A DNA stretch of 14,193 nt from Caryophanales bacterium UBA3631 (GCA_002374055.1 DFLA01000013.1:1-14193); one strand, 5' to 3'. Counted from the stretch's first letter, positions 1 through 6,996 are shown. Notes: generated by a model not told the origin, from the sequence alone. A program made the numbers and translations.

Positions 1-68
1 CTATAGGACTCGAACCTATGACCGCACGGTTATGAGCCGCGTGCTCTAACCAACTGAGCTAAGGGTCC
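1..68 (-). tRNA. tRNA with CAT anticodon, probably tRNA-Ile2; 3' end cut by window edge
   Basis: Read on the minus strand, the cloverleaf starts at 68 with acceptor GGACCCT. It has a D-arm (GCTC/GAGC), anticodon stem CGCGG/CCGTG with loop CTCATAA (anticodon CAT), variable loop CGGTC and T-arm ATAGG-TTCGAGT-CCTAT. The last five acceptor bases, the discriminator base and any CCA lie outside the window. A CAT anticodon can mean initiator Met, elongator Met or Ile2 (C34 changed to lysidine by TilS). The acceptor, D-arm and anticodon region resemble the Bacillus Ile2 tRNA as I remember it, while the other CAT tRNA in this window matches elongator Met. Ile2 is therefore the better call, though by resemblance only. 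Confidence 0.85.
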
Positions 69-99
69 AGAATGTTGTTGCAATTAACACTGCTATTTA

Positions 100-128
100 A
101 TGATACCATAAGTACACATAGATTGCAA
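100..128 (-). promoter_or_regulatory. Sigma-A-type promoter of the first tRNA gene
   Basis: Minus strand: -35 TTGCAA at 123-128, a 17-bp spacer, and -10 TATCAT at 100-105. The predicted start near 93 leaves a leader of about 25 nt before the tRNA 5' end at 68. Confidence 0.6.
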
Positions 129-166
129 TATTTTTTAAAAATTTTTTTATTTTTTTTAATTTTTAA

Positions 167-192
167 CCCCATTCCTTAATATTGAAATGGGG
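167..192 (-). terminator. Hairpin after the DUF2974 gene, probable terminator
   Basis: A 9-bp stem (CCCCATTTC with GGAATGGGG, one G-T pair) and 8-nt loop lies 11 bases beyond the stop of the hydrolase gene. The minus-strand tail is TTAAAAATT, so the U-tract is poor in that direction. The plus-strand tail (CTTTATTATTTTT) is better. It is probably the end of the HD/DUF2974 operon, but it may also block plus-strand transcription. Confidence 0.5.
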
Positions 193-203
193 CTTTATTA
201 TTT

Positions 204-1232
204 TTAGAAAAAATTATAATTTATGAAACTTGCTACTAGTTCTTTTGTTTCTTTATCTATGTTTCTTACTTCTTTCATTATTTTTATAATTGATTTTAAT
301 TTTCTCAAATCTTTTGTGTCATTTATTTCACATTTTTTAAATATATTGAATACGTTATTTATCATTTTTTTTCTTTGTTCTTCATTATGATTATTTAGCC
401 ATTCTATTATGCTTTTTTCTAGCTCTATACTTTTTTCTGATAAGTCTGTTTCTGAAAGATAATCATCATATACCATCCACGATGACATTGCATGGGATTG
501 TATTGCTTTTTTTGTAGAAACTACTACTTTATATTTATCGTTTCTTAGTAATATTCCAAATACACTATTATGTGGGACTATATGGACCAATTTCTTTTTT
601 ATTTGTTTATATTTTCTTGATTTGAATTGTTTAAGTCTTAATCCTGGGCCATCATTGTTATAGATTTTTTTTATTTTTAGTTTTTTTATTATATTCATTT
701 CCATTGATGATACTTGGGCTAAGTTTCCACCTTTTGAATGTCCACCCACTATTACTTTTGGTCCAAATATTTTTATTTGTTTTTTTAAGTATTCTATTGC
801 ATGTTGTTGTGATGCGGTTGGATACATATATGATAGTTCAAAATCTTCTTTCCATCCGCTTATCAAGTGGTCCGTTCCTTCAAATGATATGTATATTAGT
901 TTTTTATTTATAATGAATGTTACTACACTGAATTGTTCATTATTTGTTCCTATATATACATAGTCTTTTAGTTTAATGTCTTTGTATCTATTTGTATTCA
1001 TTATTTGTTTTAAACATTTATATGCATCTTTTTGTTGTGAAAATTCTTGTTTGAATTTTTTTTCTTCTGTTATTTTTTTTCCAATTTGTTCTAGTGTATT
1101 GGTTTCTTCTGTAATTATTTTTCCTAAATTTAGGTATATTATTAGTGAGAAAATTAAATTATCTATTTCGTTAAATTCTTTTTCTTTAAATGTTTTATCT
1201 CCATATCTATCTATATATTCATATATATTCAT
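204..1232 (-). CDS. DUF2974 (Mbeg1-like) alpha/beta-hydrolase family protein
   Basis: A 342-residue cytoplasmic-type protein with no signal peptide or membrane segment. The core resembles the Mbeg1-like/DUF2974 family, which has a lipase-like alpha/beta fold. The nucleophile elbow is GGHSKGGN, with Ser166. Asp194 in the NNDGPG segment and His247 in SHAMSSW are placed where the family's other two triad residues are expected (inferred). A preceding strand, ISFEGTD, resembles the 'FRGTD' block of lipase-3-type folds. The substrate is unknown in this family; an esterase or lipase activity is a guess. The start ATG overlaps the stop of the HD-domain gene by one base (TAATG), so translation is probably coupled. 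The C-terminal 80 residues are Lys/Glu-rich and helical-looking. Confidence 0.8.
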   Translation of the reverse strand: MNIYEYIDRYGDKTFKEKEFNEIDNLIFSLIIYLNLGKIITEETNTLEQIGKKITEEKKFKQEFSQQKDAYKCLKQIMNTNRYKDIKLKDYVYIGTNNEQFSVVTFIINKKLIYISFEGTDHLISGWKEDFELSYMYPTASQQHAIEYLKKQIKIFGPKVIVGGHSKGGNLAQVSSMEMNIIKKLKIKKIYNNDGPGLRLKQFKSRKYKQIKKKLVHIVPHNSVFGILLRNDKYKVVVSTKKAIQSHAMSSWMVYDDYLSETDLSEKSIELEKSIIEWLNNHNEEQRKKMINNVFNIFKKCEINDTKDLRKLKSIIKIMKEVRNIDKETKELVASFINYNFF

Positions 1233-1720
1233 TATTGTGTGTATTGTTTTTTTCTTTTTATTATTTCTATATATGGAGATATTGTTTCTTTTGTTGCGGA
1301 TATTTTATCTGCGATGCATAGAATTGCACTTTCTCTATATTTTGGAATTCTAAGATTTAATGGAAACATGTGGCAATATATCATATTTTGTTCTATTTCG
1401 TTTAATTCAAATTCCTTTTTTGCATTTTCTAGTGCTCGTTTGGCGTGTTTTACTCCGTGCCATTTATTGTTTTTGTCTTTTATATGCCAATCGTATAGGA
1501 AGAAGTCATGTAATAGTGAACCTCTTATTAATGTTTTTAAATCTACTGGTATGCCATATTTATAAGCAATTTTAATGCATTCAATTGCAACTAATATTGA
1601 GTGTTCATACACTGATACATTTCCATGTTGAATAAATTGTTTTTCTTTTTGAAAGTTTTTAGATTCTAGTATTTCTTTTCCATAGTATTTTACTAATTCT
1701 ATATAATCTATATTTTCCAT
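1232..1720 (-). CDS. HD-domain metal-dependent phosphohydrolase
   Basis: A 162-residue soluble protein with a compact HD fold. Candidate metal ligands are His40 (YEHS), the His71-Asp72 pair (LLHDFF), His117 (YCHMFP) and Asp138 (CIADKIS), in the usual H...HD...H...D order. Such proteins hydrolyse phosphate esters or nucleotides with a divalent metal, but this short stand-alone type has no assigned substrate that I know. The start has a strong ribosome-binding site (AAGGAG, about 7 nt upstream) and a TTGACT-17-TAAAAT promoter behind it. It is the first gene of a two-gene operon with the DUF2974 hydrolase. The stop codon shares a base with the next start, which suggests that the two hydrolases are made in a fixed ratio. 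Confidence 0.8.
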   Translation of the reverse strand: MENIDYIELVKYYGKEILESKNFQKEKQFIQHGNVSVYEHSILVAIECIKIAYKYGIPVDLKTLIRGSLLHDFFLYDWHIKDKNNKWHGVKHAKRALENAKKEFELNEIEQNMIYCHMFPLNLRIPKYRESAILCIADKISATKETISPYIEIIKRKKQYTQ

Positions 1721-1743
1721 ATTTTACTCCTTAACACTCCTAT

Positions 1744-1772
1744 ATTTTAATACTTTTTTTAAAAATAGTCAA
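1744..1772 (-). promoter_or_regulatory. Promoter of the HD/DUF2974 operon
   Basis: Minus strand: -35 TTGACT at 1767-1772, a 17-bp spacer, and -10 TAAAAT at 1744-1749. It is squeezed into the 59-bp gap after the DUF3267 gene, so the HD operon is probably transcribed independently. Confidence 0.55.
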
Positions 1773-1779
1773 AAAATTA

Positions 1780-2406
1780 TTATTTTTCTATATAAAATGA
1801 TCTTAATAGTCCATAATTAAATACTTTAGCTTTTTTTGGTACTTCTTTTATAACATAGTAAATATTAGCTATATCGCCCATCGCGACTATTGTCATTAAC
1901 CAAAATATAACTGCGACTGCTATGTTATATGGCATTGGAATAATATTTGGTGATATGAACCATATAGTAAATGGAATTATTCCTAGTATAAACATTGGTG
2001 CTAGTGCCATAACAATGTATCTTGTTCTACTTATTATTTCTCCACAATAAACAAATCGAACACCTTTATCTTTAGATATCCATATTTCTTTTTCATATTT
2101 AAATGGATAAAAAAGTGCATGTATTATTTCATGAACTATGGTTAATATATGAACTGATATTATAATAATTAAAAACGAAATAATAGTATCTAGATTCATT
2201 TTTAAATGAAAATCTATGTTTTTTATTTTTAAATATGTCATTATTACCATTATTATAAAAATTGGTAATGCCATAATGAATCCTCTTCCTAATTCTTTAG
2301 TTAAATCTGAAATTATACCAAATTCTTTAGCATTTTCAGGAATACTTTTTCCATTTATAAGTTGATCATCAGAAACAAAATTTCCTTTATATTTTATGTT
2401 AAACAT
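1780..2406 (-). CDS. DUF3267 family membrane zincin (putative metalloprotease)
   Basis: A 208-residue integral membrane protein. About four hydrophobic segments are visible (near 42-60, 73-95, 131-152 and 161-185). The motif HEIIH (His92, Glu93, His96) lies at the end of the second segment, as in site-2-protease-like and DUF3267 proteins. Zinc is inferred from HExxH. A third ligand could be Asp178 in the segment MGDIANIYYV, a position that looks conserved in the family. The length is normal for DUF3267. Substrates are not established for the family. The start is well supported by AGGAGG about 9 nt upstream. The gene sits alone between the tRNA-Met terminator and the HD operon promoter. A weak TTTTCA-18-TATAGT promoter may lie upstream, but I do not rely on it. 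Confidence 0.75.
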   Translation of the reverse strand: MFNIKYKGNFVSDDQLINGKSIPENAKEFGIISDLTKELGRGFIMALPIFIIMVIMTYLKIKNIDFHLKMNLDTIISFLIIIISVHILTIVHEIIHALFYPFKYEKEIWISKDKGVRFVYCGEIISRTRYIVMALAPMFILGIIPFTIWFISPNIIPMPYNIAVAVIFWLMTIVAMGDIANIYYVIKEVPKKAKVFNYGLLRSFYIEK

Positions 2407-2450
2407 TTTTATTACCTCCTATCAAACTATATGTTATTATTTGATATTTT

Positions 2451-2480
2451 GAAAATAAAAACCCTTATAAAATAAGGGTT
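2451..2480 (-). terminator. Intrinsic terminator of tRNA-Met
   Basis: On the minus strand, AACCCTTAT and ATAAGGGTT form a perfect 9-bp stem (2460-2468 with 2472-2480) around a 3-nt loop, followed by TTTATTTTC. It begins 10 bp downstream of the tRNA 3' end at 2491. Confidence 0.85.
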
Positions 2481-2490
2481 GATTTCTTAT

Positions 2491-2567
2491 TGGTAGCGAC
2501 GAGTGGATTCGAACCACCGACCTACTGGGTATGAACCAGGTGCTCTAGCCAGCTGAGCTACATCGCC
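2491..2567 (-). tRNA. tRNA-Met (elongator), anticodon CAT, CCA encoded
   Basis: A 77-nt cloverleaf on the minus strand. Acceptor GGCGATG pairs with CGTCGCT (two G-U pairs, including 1-72). The D-arm is GCTC/GAGC, the anticodon stem CTGG/CCAG has loop TTCATAC (anticodon CAT), and the T-arm is GGTGG-TTCGAAT-CCACT. The 3' end is ACCA, with CCA encoded. The GUAGCUCAGCUGGCUAGAGC stretch and the G1-U72 pair match my memory of Bacillus elongator tRNA-Met. An initiator tRNA would normally carry three G-C pairs at the base of the anticodon stem, which this lacks. Confidence 0.93.
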
Positions 2568-2586
2568 ATTTCAAACAGGCAAATTA

Positions 2587-2616
2587 ATTGTACCACATTT
2601 AGTATGGTATTGGCAA
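2587..2616 (-). promoter_or_regulatory. Promoter of tRNA-Met
   Basis: Minus strand: -35 TTGCCA at 2611-2616, an 18-bp spacer ending in TGTGG, and -10 TACAAT at 2587-2592. It places the start about 13 nt upstream of the mature tRNA. Confidence 0.65.
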
Positions 2617-2649
2617 GAGTTAATTTACCTTTTTTTTAATTTTGTTTTT

Positions 2650-3243
2650 TTATTTTGTTTTTTCTTCTTTTTTCTTTGGTATTTTTATAATTGTATCTTT
2701 TTTTATTATGTCTGGATTTTCAATGAATTCGTTTGTTTCTAGTATTTCTTCTAGTGTTACGTTATAGTTTTCTACTATTTGTGTTAGTGTGTTATTTTCT
2801 GTTATTTTGTAGTAGTAATACTTTTTTGATTCTTCTAATTCTTCTAGTGAAAAGTAATAATATTTTGTGAAGTATACTGTTACTTTTTGTTCTGTTTTTA
2901 GTTTTTCTGTTTCTTCTAAGTTGTTTAGATTTAGAAATTCGTCTTTTTCCATGTTGTAAAAGTTTACAATATCGTCTATTGTATTAGGTTTATCTGGTTC
3001 TATTATATATTCCGAGTAACATTTTTCTTTTATTACTACGTCGTCTCCTTCTGCATGTGCTCGAGCATTTTCATAGTTTATTCCATTCATTTCTAAGTAG
3101 TCTTTGTATTCTTTTAGATATTTCATTCCATAATGTGTTTGAAAGGTATTTTCGTCTTGTTTTCTTTCTTTATTTGTACATGATACTGAACTTATTAGTG
3201 ATAATGTTAGTAGTGATATAATTTTTTTCTTGTTTTTTATCAT
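2650..3243 (-). CDS. Lipoprotein with two LysM domains
   Basis: A 197-residue predicted lipoprotein. The signal peptide has a basic start (KNKKK), a hydrophobic stretch and a lipobox-like SSVSC, so Cys22 would be lipidated. The serine at -3 is acceptable but not ideal. Two LysM-like modules follow, at roughly 77-124 and 143-189. The second is clearer, running from YYYYKITENNTLTQIVENY to IIKIPKK. LysM modules bind GlcNAc-containing glycans, so a role at the peptidoglycan surface is likely. No catalytic domain is present. It lies 38 bp downstream of murC with its own GGAGG site. A wall-related job in the same operon fits. The tail is Lys/Glu-rich. The exact function is unknown. Confidence 0.8.
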   Translation of the reverse strand: MIKNKKKIISLLTLSLISSVSCTNKERKQDENTFQTHYGMKYLKEYKDYLEMNGINYENARAHAEGDDVVIKEKCYSEYIIEPDKPNTIDDIVNFYNMEKDEFLNLNNLEETEKLKTEQKVTVYFTKYYYFSLEELEESKKYYYYKITENNTLTQIVENYNVTLEEILETNEFIENPDIIKKDTIIKIPKKKEEKTK

Positions 3244-3281
3244 ATTTGTCCTCCGTTTTTTTGTATATTATCACTGTCTAA

Positions 3282-4571
3282 TTATTTTGTCAATTTTCTA
3301 TATTCATTCATATATTTTTGTTCTAATTCTGTTAAATCGTTAGGACTCATAAATAGTATTACTGAGTTTTTATGTTTTAGTAGTTTTTTATATTCTGTTT
3401 TTTCTAGTTTTTCTCCTTTTTTTATTTTTTTTATTATTAAGTTTGATGTTATGTTTTTGTATTTTTCTTTATTTTCTCTTGAAGGATATATATTCATTAT
3501 GTACGTATAATCTGATTTATTTAATTCTTGTGCTATTTTTTTGTGAAATTTTTTTGTTCGTGTAAATGTATGTGGTTCAAATACTGTTATTATTTTTTTG
3601 TTTTGATATTTTTGTTTTGTTGCTTGTATTACTGCTTTTATTTCGTTTGGATGGTGTGCATAGTCATCTATTACTATGTTATCGTTTATTTTTGTTTCTT
3701 TAAATCTTCTTTTTGCTCCTTTAAATGTTTTTAATTTATTTTCTATTTCTTTTAGTTGTATTTTTTCTAGGTAACAGATTGCTATTACCGCTAGTGTATT
3801 TTCTAGCATGTGTCTTCCGTAAAATGGAAGTTTAAAATTGTATTTGTATTCTTTTTTTACATATAAATCAAATTCTATTCCTTTATTTGTATATTTTATT
3901 TGTTTTGCTTGAAAGTAGTTTTTGTTTTTTGTTCCGTATTTATATATGTTTCTATGTTTTAGTTTTTTTGAATATTTGTCGTCTCCACATATCAGCACTA
4001 TGTTTGCTTTTTTTATAAATTGTTTGTATGCTTTTATTATGTCTTTTATGTTTTTGTAATAGTCTATATGGTCTAAGTCTATGTTTGTTATTATGGCATA
4101 GTTTGGATTATAGCTTAAAAAGTGTCTTTTATATTCACATGCTTCTAATACGAAGTAGTTGTTTTTTCCTACTCCGCCGCTTCCGTCTCCTATGATATAG
4201 TTTGATTCAAGTATATGCGAAAGCATTGATGAAGTGGTTGTTTTTCCGTGGCAACCACTTACTGTTATCAGGTTAAAATTTCTTGTTATTTTATCTACCA
4301 TTTCTTGATATGTATATATTTTTAAGTTTAGTTCTTGTGCCTTTTTTACTTCTATATTTTCGTTTGTAAATGTATTTCCTTTTATTATTATCATGTTTTC
4401 TTTTATATTTTGTTCGTTAAATTCAAATATTTTAATGTTGTTTTTTATTAGGTTTGTTTCTGTAAAATAGTGTTTGTTTATATCGCTTCCTTGTACATTA
4501 AAACCTAATTGTTTCATTATTATTGCAAGTGCGCTCATTCCAGAACCTTTTATTCCAATAAAGTGATACAT
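3282..4571 (-). CDS. murC: UDP-N-acetylmuramate--L-alanine ligase
   Basis: MurC joins L-alanine to UDP-MurNAc using ATP, the first step of peptidoglycan stem-peptide synthesis, in the cytoplasm. The 429 residues are close to normal length. In order: the N-terminal Rossmann-type UDP-binding site (GIKGSGMSA, 6-14), the ATP P-loop GCHGKTTT (106-113), the central-domain EACEY (143-147) and TNIDLDHID (162-170), YGRHMLENTLA (251-261), DDYAHHP (302-308) and EPHTFTRT (332-339). Two departures from the textbook family are visible. The P-loop has Cys where Thr is usual (GTHGKTT). Near the C-terminus, SPNDL (409-413) stands where GAGDI is usual. All other motifs are present, so I expect an active enzyme. 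AGGAGG lies 7 nt before the ATG, inside a hairpin. Confidence 0.95.
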   Translation of the reverse strand: MYHFIGIKGSGMSALAIIMKQLGFNVQGSDINKHYFTETNLIKNNIKIFEFNEQNIKENMIIIKGNTFTNENIEVKKAQELNLKIYTYQEMVDKITRNFNLITVSGCHGKTTTSSMLSHILESNYIIGDGSGGVGKNNYFVLEACEYKRHFLSYNPNYAIITNIDLDHIDYYKNIKDIIKAYKQFIKKANIVLICGDDKYSKKLKHRNIYKYGTKNKNYFQAKQIKYTNKGIEFDLYVKKEYKYNFKLPFYGRHMLENTLAVIAICYLEKIQLKEIENKLKTFKGAKRRFKETKINDNIVIDDYAHHPNEIKAVIQATKQKYQNKKIITVFEPHTFTRTKKFHKKIAQELNKSDYTYIMNIYPSRENKEKYKNITSNLIIKKIKKGEKLEKTEYKKLLKHKNSVILFMSPNDLTELEQKYMNEYRKLTK

Positions 4572-4624
4572 AAAAAAACCTCCTACAATAACCTATTCTT
4601 TTTTTTATTTTAGGTTATAGGAAG
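4572..4624 (-). promoter_or_regulatory. Hairpin plus U7 between the SDR gene and murC, burying the murC ribosome-binding site
   Basis: RNA read from the minus strand: directly after the SDR stop codon comes CTTCCTATAACCTA. It pairs with TAGGTTAT (4588-4595) and AGGAGG (4579-4584), giving an 8-bp inner and a 6-bp outer stem with a TGT bulge. Alternatively, CTTCCTATAA pairs continuously with TTGTAGGAGG (10 bp, two G-U). Either fold hides the murC Shine-Dalgarno. Seven Ts follow the stem and then the murC ATG, so it also has the shape of an intrinsic terminator. Regulation is inferred, not shown. Confidence 0.5.
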
Positions 4625-5404
4625 TTAGCTATTGAATAATGAATAGATTTTTGTTAGCAGTCTTTGTTCTATTGGTGCACTATAAATAAATTTATTATCT
4701 TTTTTTATTGCATTTATTATTTGTTTTGTTATTGTTTCTGTTTTTTTGTACTCTATTATTTTTAAAAATATGTTTTCTTTTTTTTGAATTTTTTCTAATT
4801 CTTCTTTAAAGTATGATTTTTCTTTCATCCATTCATATTTATCTTCAATCATTAATTGATTAAATCCTGTTTTATACATACCTGGTTCTATTAGTTTTAT
4901 TTTTATGTTTGTATTTAATTCTTTTAATTCTTTTTTTAGTGTTTGAGCAATATTTATTAAGCTTGCTTTTGTTGATGAGTATGAACCTGTAAATTTTAAT
5001 GGCATTATTCCTGATAATGACGACATTATAATTATTTTTCCGCTATTCTTTTTTATCATGTTTTTTAGTACAATTTGTATTAATTCTAGGTTTTTAAAAA
5101 CGTTTATTTCGTATACTTGTTTTAATTTGTTTATATTTATTTCTGTTAATGAACCTCCCAGATTAATTGCTGCATTTGATATTAAAATATCTATATCTAA
5201 TTGTTTTATTTGTTCTATATCTTTTTTATTTAGTAAATCTAGTTTTATTACTTTTATATTTTTTTCTTGTTTGTATCTATTTGATAGTATTTCTTTTTGT
5301 TTTTTAGTGTGTACTCCAACGTATATTATATATTTGTTTTTTATTTTTTTTATTACGTTTTTTGCTATTCCACTTGTTGCTCCTGTATATAGTATTGTTT
5401 TCAT
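4625..5404 (-). CDS. Short-chain dehydrogenase/reductase (SDR) family oxidoreductase
   Basis: A 259-residue classical SDR. Visible are the nucleotide-binding TGATSGI (7-13), an acidic LDLL (Asp56), ISNAAI (75-80, the NAG-type motif), Asn101, catalytic Ser129, Tyr142 and Lys146 (YSSTK), and EPG (173-175). It should be an NAD(P)(H)-dependent oxidoreductase in the cytoplasm; the sequence does not show the substrate. Such SDRs next to envelope genes are often annotated loosely as 3-oxoacyl-ACP reductases, but there is no support for that here. It is the first gene of the SDR-murC-LysM run and starts divergently from def. The ribosome-binding site (AAGGGTGA, 4 nt from the ATG) is moderate. The sequence is very lysine- and isoleucine-rich, like its neighbour murC. 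Confidence 0.88.
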   Translation of the reverse strand: MKTILYTGATSGIAKNVIKKIKNKYIIYVGVHTKKQKEILSNRYKQEKNIKVIKLDLLNKKDIEQIKQLDIDILISNAAINLGGSLTEININKLKQVYEINVFKNLELIQIVLKNMIKKNSGKIIIMSSLSGIMPLKFTGSYSSTKASLINIAQTLKKELKELNTNIKIKLIEPGMYKTGFNQLMIEDKYEWMKEKSYFKEELEKIQKKENIFLKIIEYKKTETITKQIINAIKKDNKFIYSAPIEQRLLTKIYSLFNS

Positions 5405-5434
5405 ATTTCACCCTTTTTATTATTTACTGATTTG

Positions 5435-5463
5435 TTTACTTTATTTCTTTTTTATGATAAAAT
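5435..5463 (+). promoter_or_regulatory. Promoter of the def-ytqA pair
   Basis: -35 TTTACT at 5435-5440, a 17-bp spacer, and -10 TAAAAT at 5458-5463. An overlapping TATGAT at 5453-5458 is an alternative -10. It lies in the 79-bp divergent gap shared with the SDR gene, for which I could not find a convincing minus-strand promoter. Confidence 0.5.
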
Positions 5464-5483
5464 ATTTGCGTTGAGGTGATTTT

Positions 5484-6032
5484 ATGTTTAAAAAATTAAA
5501 TATTTTAGATGAAAAAGATAAACATTTAAGAGCTAAATCTGTTGATGTGGAGTTTCCACTTTCGAGTGATGATAAGAAGTTGATTCAAAGAATTATTGAT
5601 CATTTAACATATAGTCAAATTGAGGAATATGAAAAGAAGTATGATTTAAGACCTGGTATGGGGCTTGCTTATCCTCAATTGGGTATTAATAAAAGAATTA
5701 TTGTTATTGTACATGAGTATGATGATGGTAAGTTTGATAATTATGTTTTTATTAATCCTAAGATTGTTAGTAGTTCTGAGGAAATGATTGCTGCTGAAGC
5801 TGGCGAAGGATGTTTAAGTGTTAATCGTGAGGTTGAGGGTCATGTTCCAAGGCATGCTCGTGTTACTGTTGAGGGTTTTGATGAGGATGGAAATATGATT
5901 AGGGTTCGTGCTCGTGAGGATTTGGCTATTGCTTTTCAACATGAGATTGATCATTTAGATGGCATTTTGTTTTATGATAGGATTAATAAGGATAAACCGT
6001 TTTTTACTGAAAATGAAATGAGATTAATTTAA
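5484..6032 (+). CDS. def: Peptide deformylase
   Basis: It removes the formyl group from the initiator methionine of nascent proteins at the ribosome exit. At 182 residues it fits the Gram-positive type 2 enzyme. All three motifs are present: motif I GMGLAYPQ (58-65), motif II EGCLS (108-112) with metal ligand Cys110, and motif III QHEIDHLDG (152-160) with ligands His153 and His157 and catalytic Glu154. Gln65 of motif I is kept. The second alanine of the usual GLAAPQ is Tyr63 here, a change next to the active site. The start follows GAGGTGA at 7 nt spacing. It is followed after 12 bp by the ytqA-like gene in the same direction, so the two are probably one transcript. Confidence 0.95.
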   Translation: MFKKLNILDEKDKHLRAKSVDVEFPLSSDDKKLIQRIIDHLTYSQIEEYEKKYDLRPGMGLAYPQLGINKRIIVIVHEYDDGKFDNYVFINPKIVSSSEEMIAAEAGEGCLSVNREVEGHVPRHARVTVEGFDEDGNMIRVRAREDLAIAFQHEIDHLDGILFYDRINKDKPFFTENEMRLI

Positions 6033-6044
6033 TCTTTTTCTTTT

Positions 6045-6980
6045 ATGTTTTTATATAGTGATTCTAATAAGAGATATCATACTCTTGATTATTTTTATAA
6101 GCATAAGTTTGGTTATAAAGTTTTTAAAATCAGTTTGAATGGTGGTTTTAGTTGTCCTAATGTAGATGGTACTTTAAGTACTCGTGGTTGTATTTATTGT
6201 TCTCCTCTTGGCAGTGGTGAATTTGCTGGTAGAAGATGTGATGATTTAATTAAACAGTTTTATGATGTTAAATCTATAATGGATAAGAAGTGGTCTGGTA
6301 AGTATATTGGTTATTTTCAAGCTAGAACTAATACGTATGCCCCTTTATCTGATTTAAAGGAAAAGTATGAATCTATTTTGAAACTTCCTGATGTTGTTGG
6401 TCTATCTATCGCTACTCGTCCTGATTGCATAACGGATGAATGTTTAGATTATTTAAGCGATTTGAATTCTCGTACTTTTTTAACTGTTGAGTTAGGGTTA
6501 CAGAGTATTCATGAATCTACTAATAAGTTTATTAATAGATGTCATTCTTTAAAGTGTTTTGATGATATGGTTAAAAGACTTCGTGAACGTAATATTAATG
6601 TTGTTGTTCATATTATCAATGGTCTTCCTTATGAAACAAAGGATATGATGCTTGATACTGTAAGGCATATTAATAGTCTTGATATACAGGGTGTTAAAAT
6701 ACATATGCTTCATGTTGTTAAAAATACTCAGCTTGCTAGAATATATTTGAATAATCCTTTTCATATTTTAACTCGTGATGAGTATGTTGATATTGTATGT
6801 GATCAATTGGAATTATTAAGACCTGAAATTGTTATTAATCGTATTACTGGTGATCCTAAGAAGGAGGATTTGATTGAGCCTTCTTGGTTATTAAAGAAGT
6901 TTTGTGTTTTGAATGAGATTGATAAGGAACTTGTTAAACGCGATTCTTATCAAGGAAAATTTATAGAAAAAAATGACTAG
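6045..6980 (+). CDS. ytqA: Radical SAM protein, TIGR01212/YtqA family
   Basis: A 311-residue radical SAM enzyme of the YtqA/YhcC type. The N-terminus (NKRYHTLDYFYKHKFG) and the cluster region NGGFSCPNVDGTLSTRGCIYC are characteristic. The 4Fe-4S ligands would be Cys37, Cys49 and Cys52 (C-X11-C-X2-C, the wider spacing seen in Elp3-like members). Further blocks are GYFQARTNTYAPL, SIATRPDC and ELGLQS. The reaction is uncertain; some related Firmicutes genes sit beside a methyltransferase and are linked to tRNA modification, but no such partner is next to this one. The ATG matches the family's N-terminus, yet no Shine-Dalgarno precedes it, so initiation probably relies on coupling with def 12 bp upstream. 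The last codons form half of a bidirectional terminator. Confidence 0.88.
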   Translation: MFLYSDSNKRYHTLDYFYKHKFGYKVFKISLNGGFSCPNVDGTLSTRGCIYCSPLGSGEFAGRRCDDLIKQFYDVKSIMDKKWSGKYIGYFQARTNTYAPLSDLKEKYESILKLPDVVGLSIATRPDCITDECLDYLSDLNSRTFLTVELGLQSIHESTNKFINRCHSLKCFDDMVKRLRERNINVVVHIINGLPYETKDMMLDTVRHINSLDIQGVKIHMLHVVKNTQLARIYLNNPFHILTRDEYVDIVCDQLELLRPEIVINRITGDPKKEDLIEPSWLLKKFCVLNEIDKELVKRDSYQGKFIEKND

Positions 6981-6996
6981 CTTTTAGTCATTTTTT
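6968..6996. terminator. Bidirectional terminator shared by ytqA and the histidine kinase gene
   Basis: A perfect 12-bp stem, AAAAAATGACTA (6968-6979) with TAGTCATTTTTT (6985-6996), around loop GCTTT. The A-run on one arm is the U-tract of the other direction, so it can work both ways. It contains both stop codons (TAG at 6978-6980 on plus, TAA at 6984-6986 on minus), and only 3 bp separate the two genes. Confidence 0.88.

Noticed and set aside
976..1353. Plus-strand hydrophobic open frame of 125 codons
   Set aside because: It spans the junction of two motif-bearing minus-strand genes; hydrophobicity follows from reading lysine-rich codons backwards.
2600..2650. Possible terminator after the LysM lipoprotein gene
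   Set aside because: Only a 5-bp GGTAA/TTGCC pairing with no U-tract, and it overlaps the tRNA-Met promoter.
5058..5474. Plus-strand open frame of 138 codons opposite the SDR gene
   Set aside because: Antisense shadow rich in Phe, Ile and Ser with no motifs; it also runs through the SDR start and the divergent promoter.
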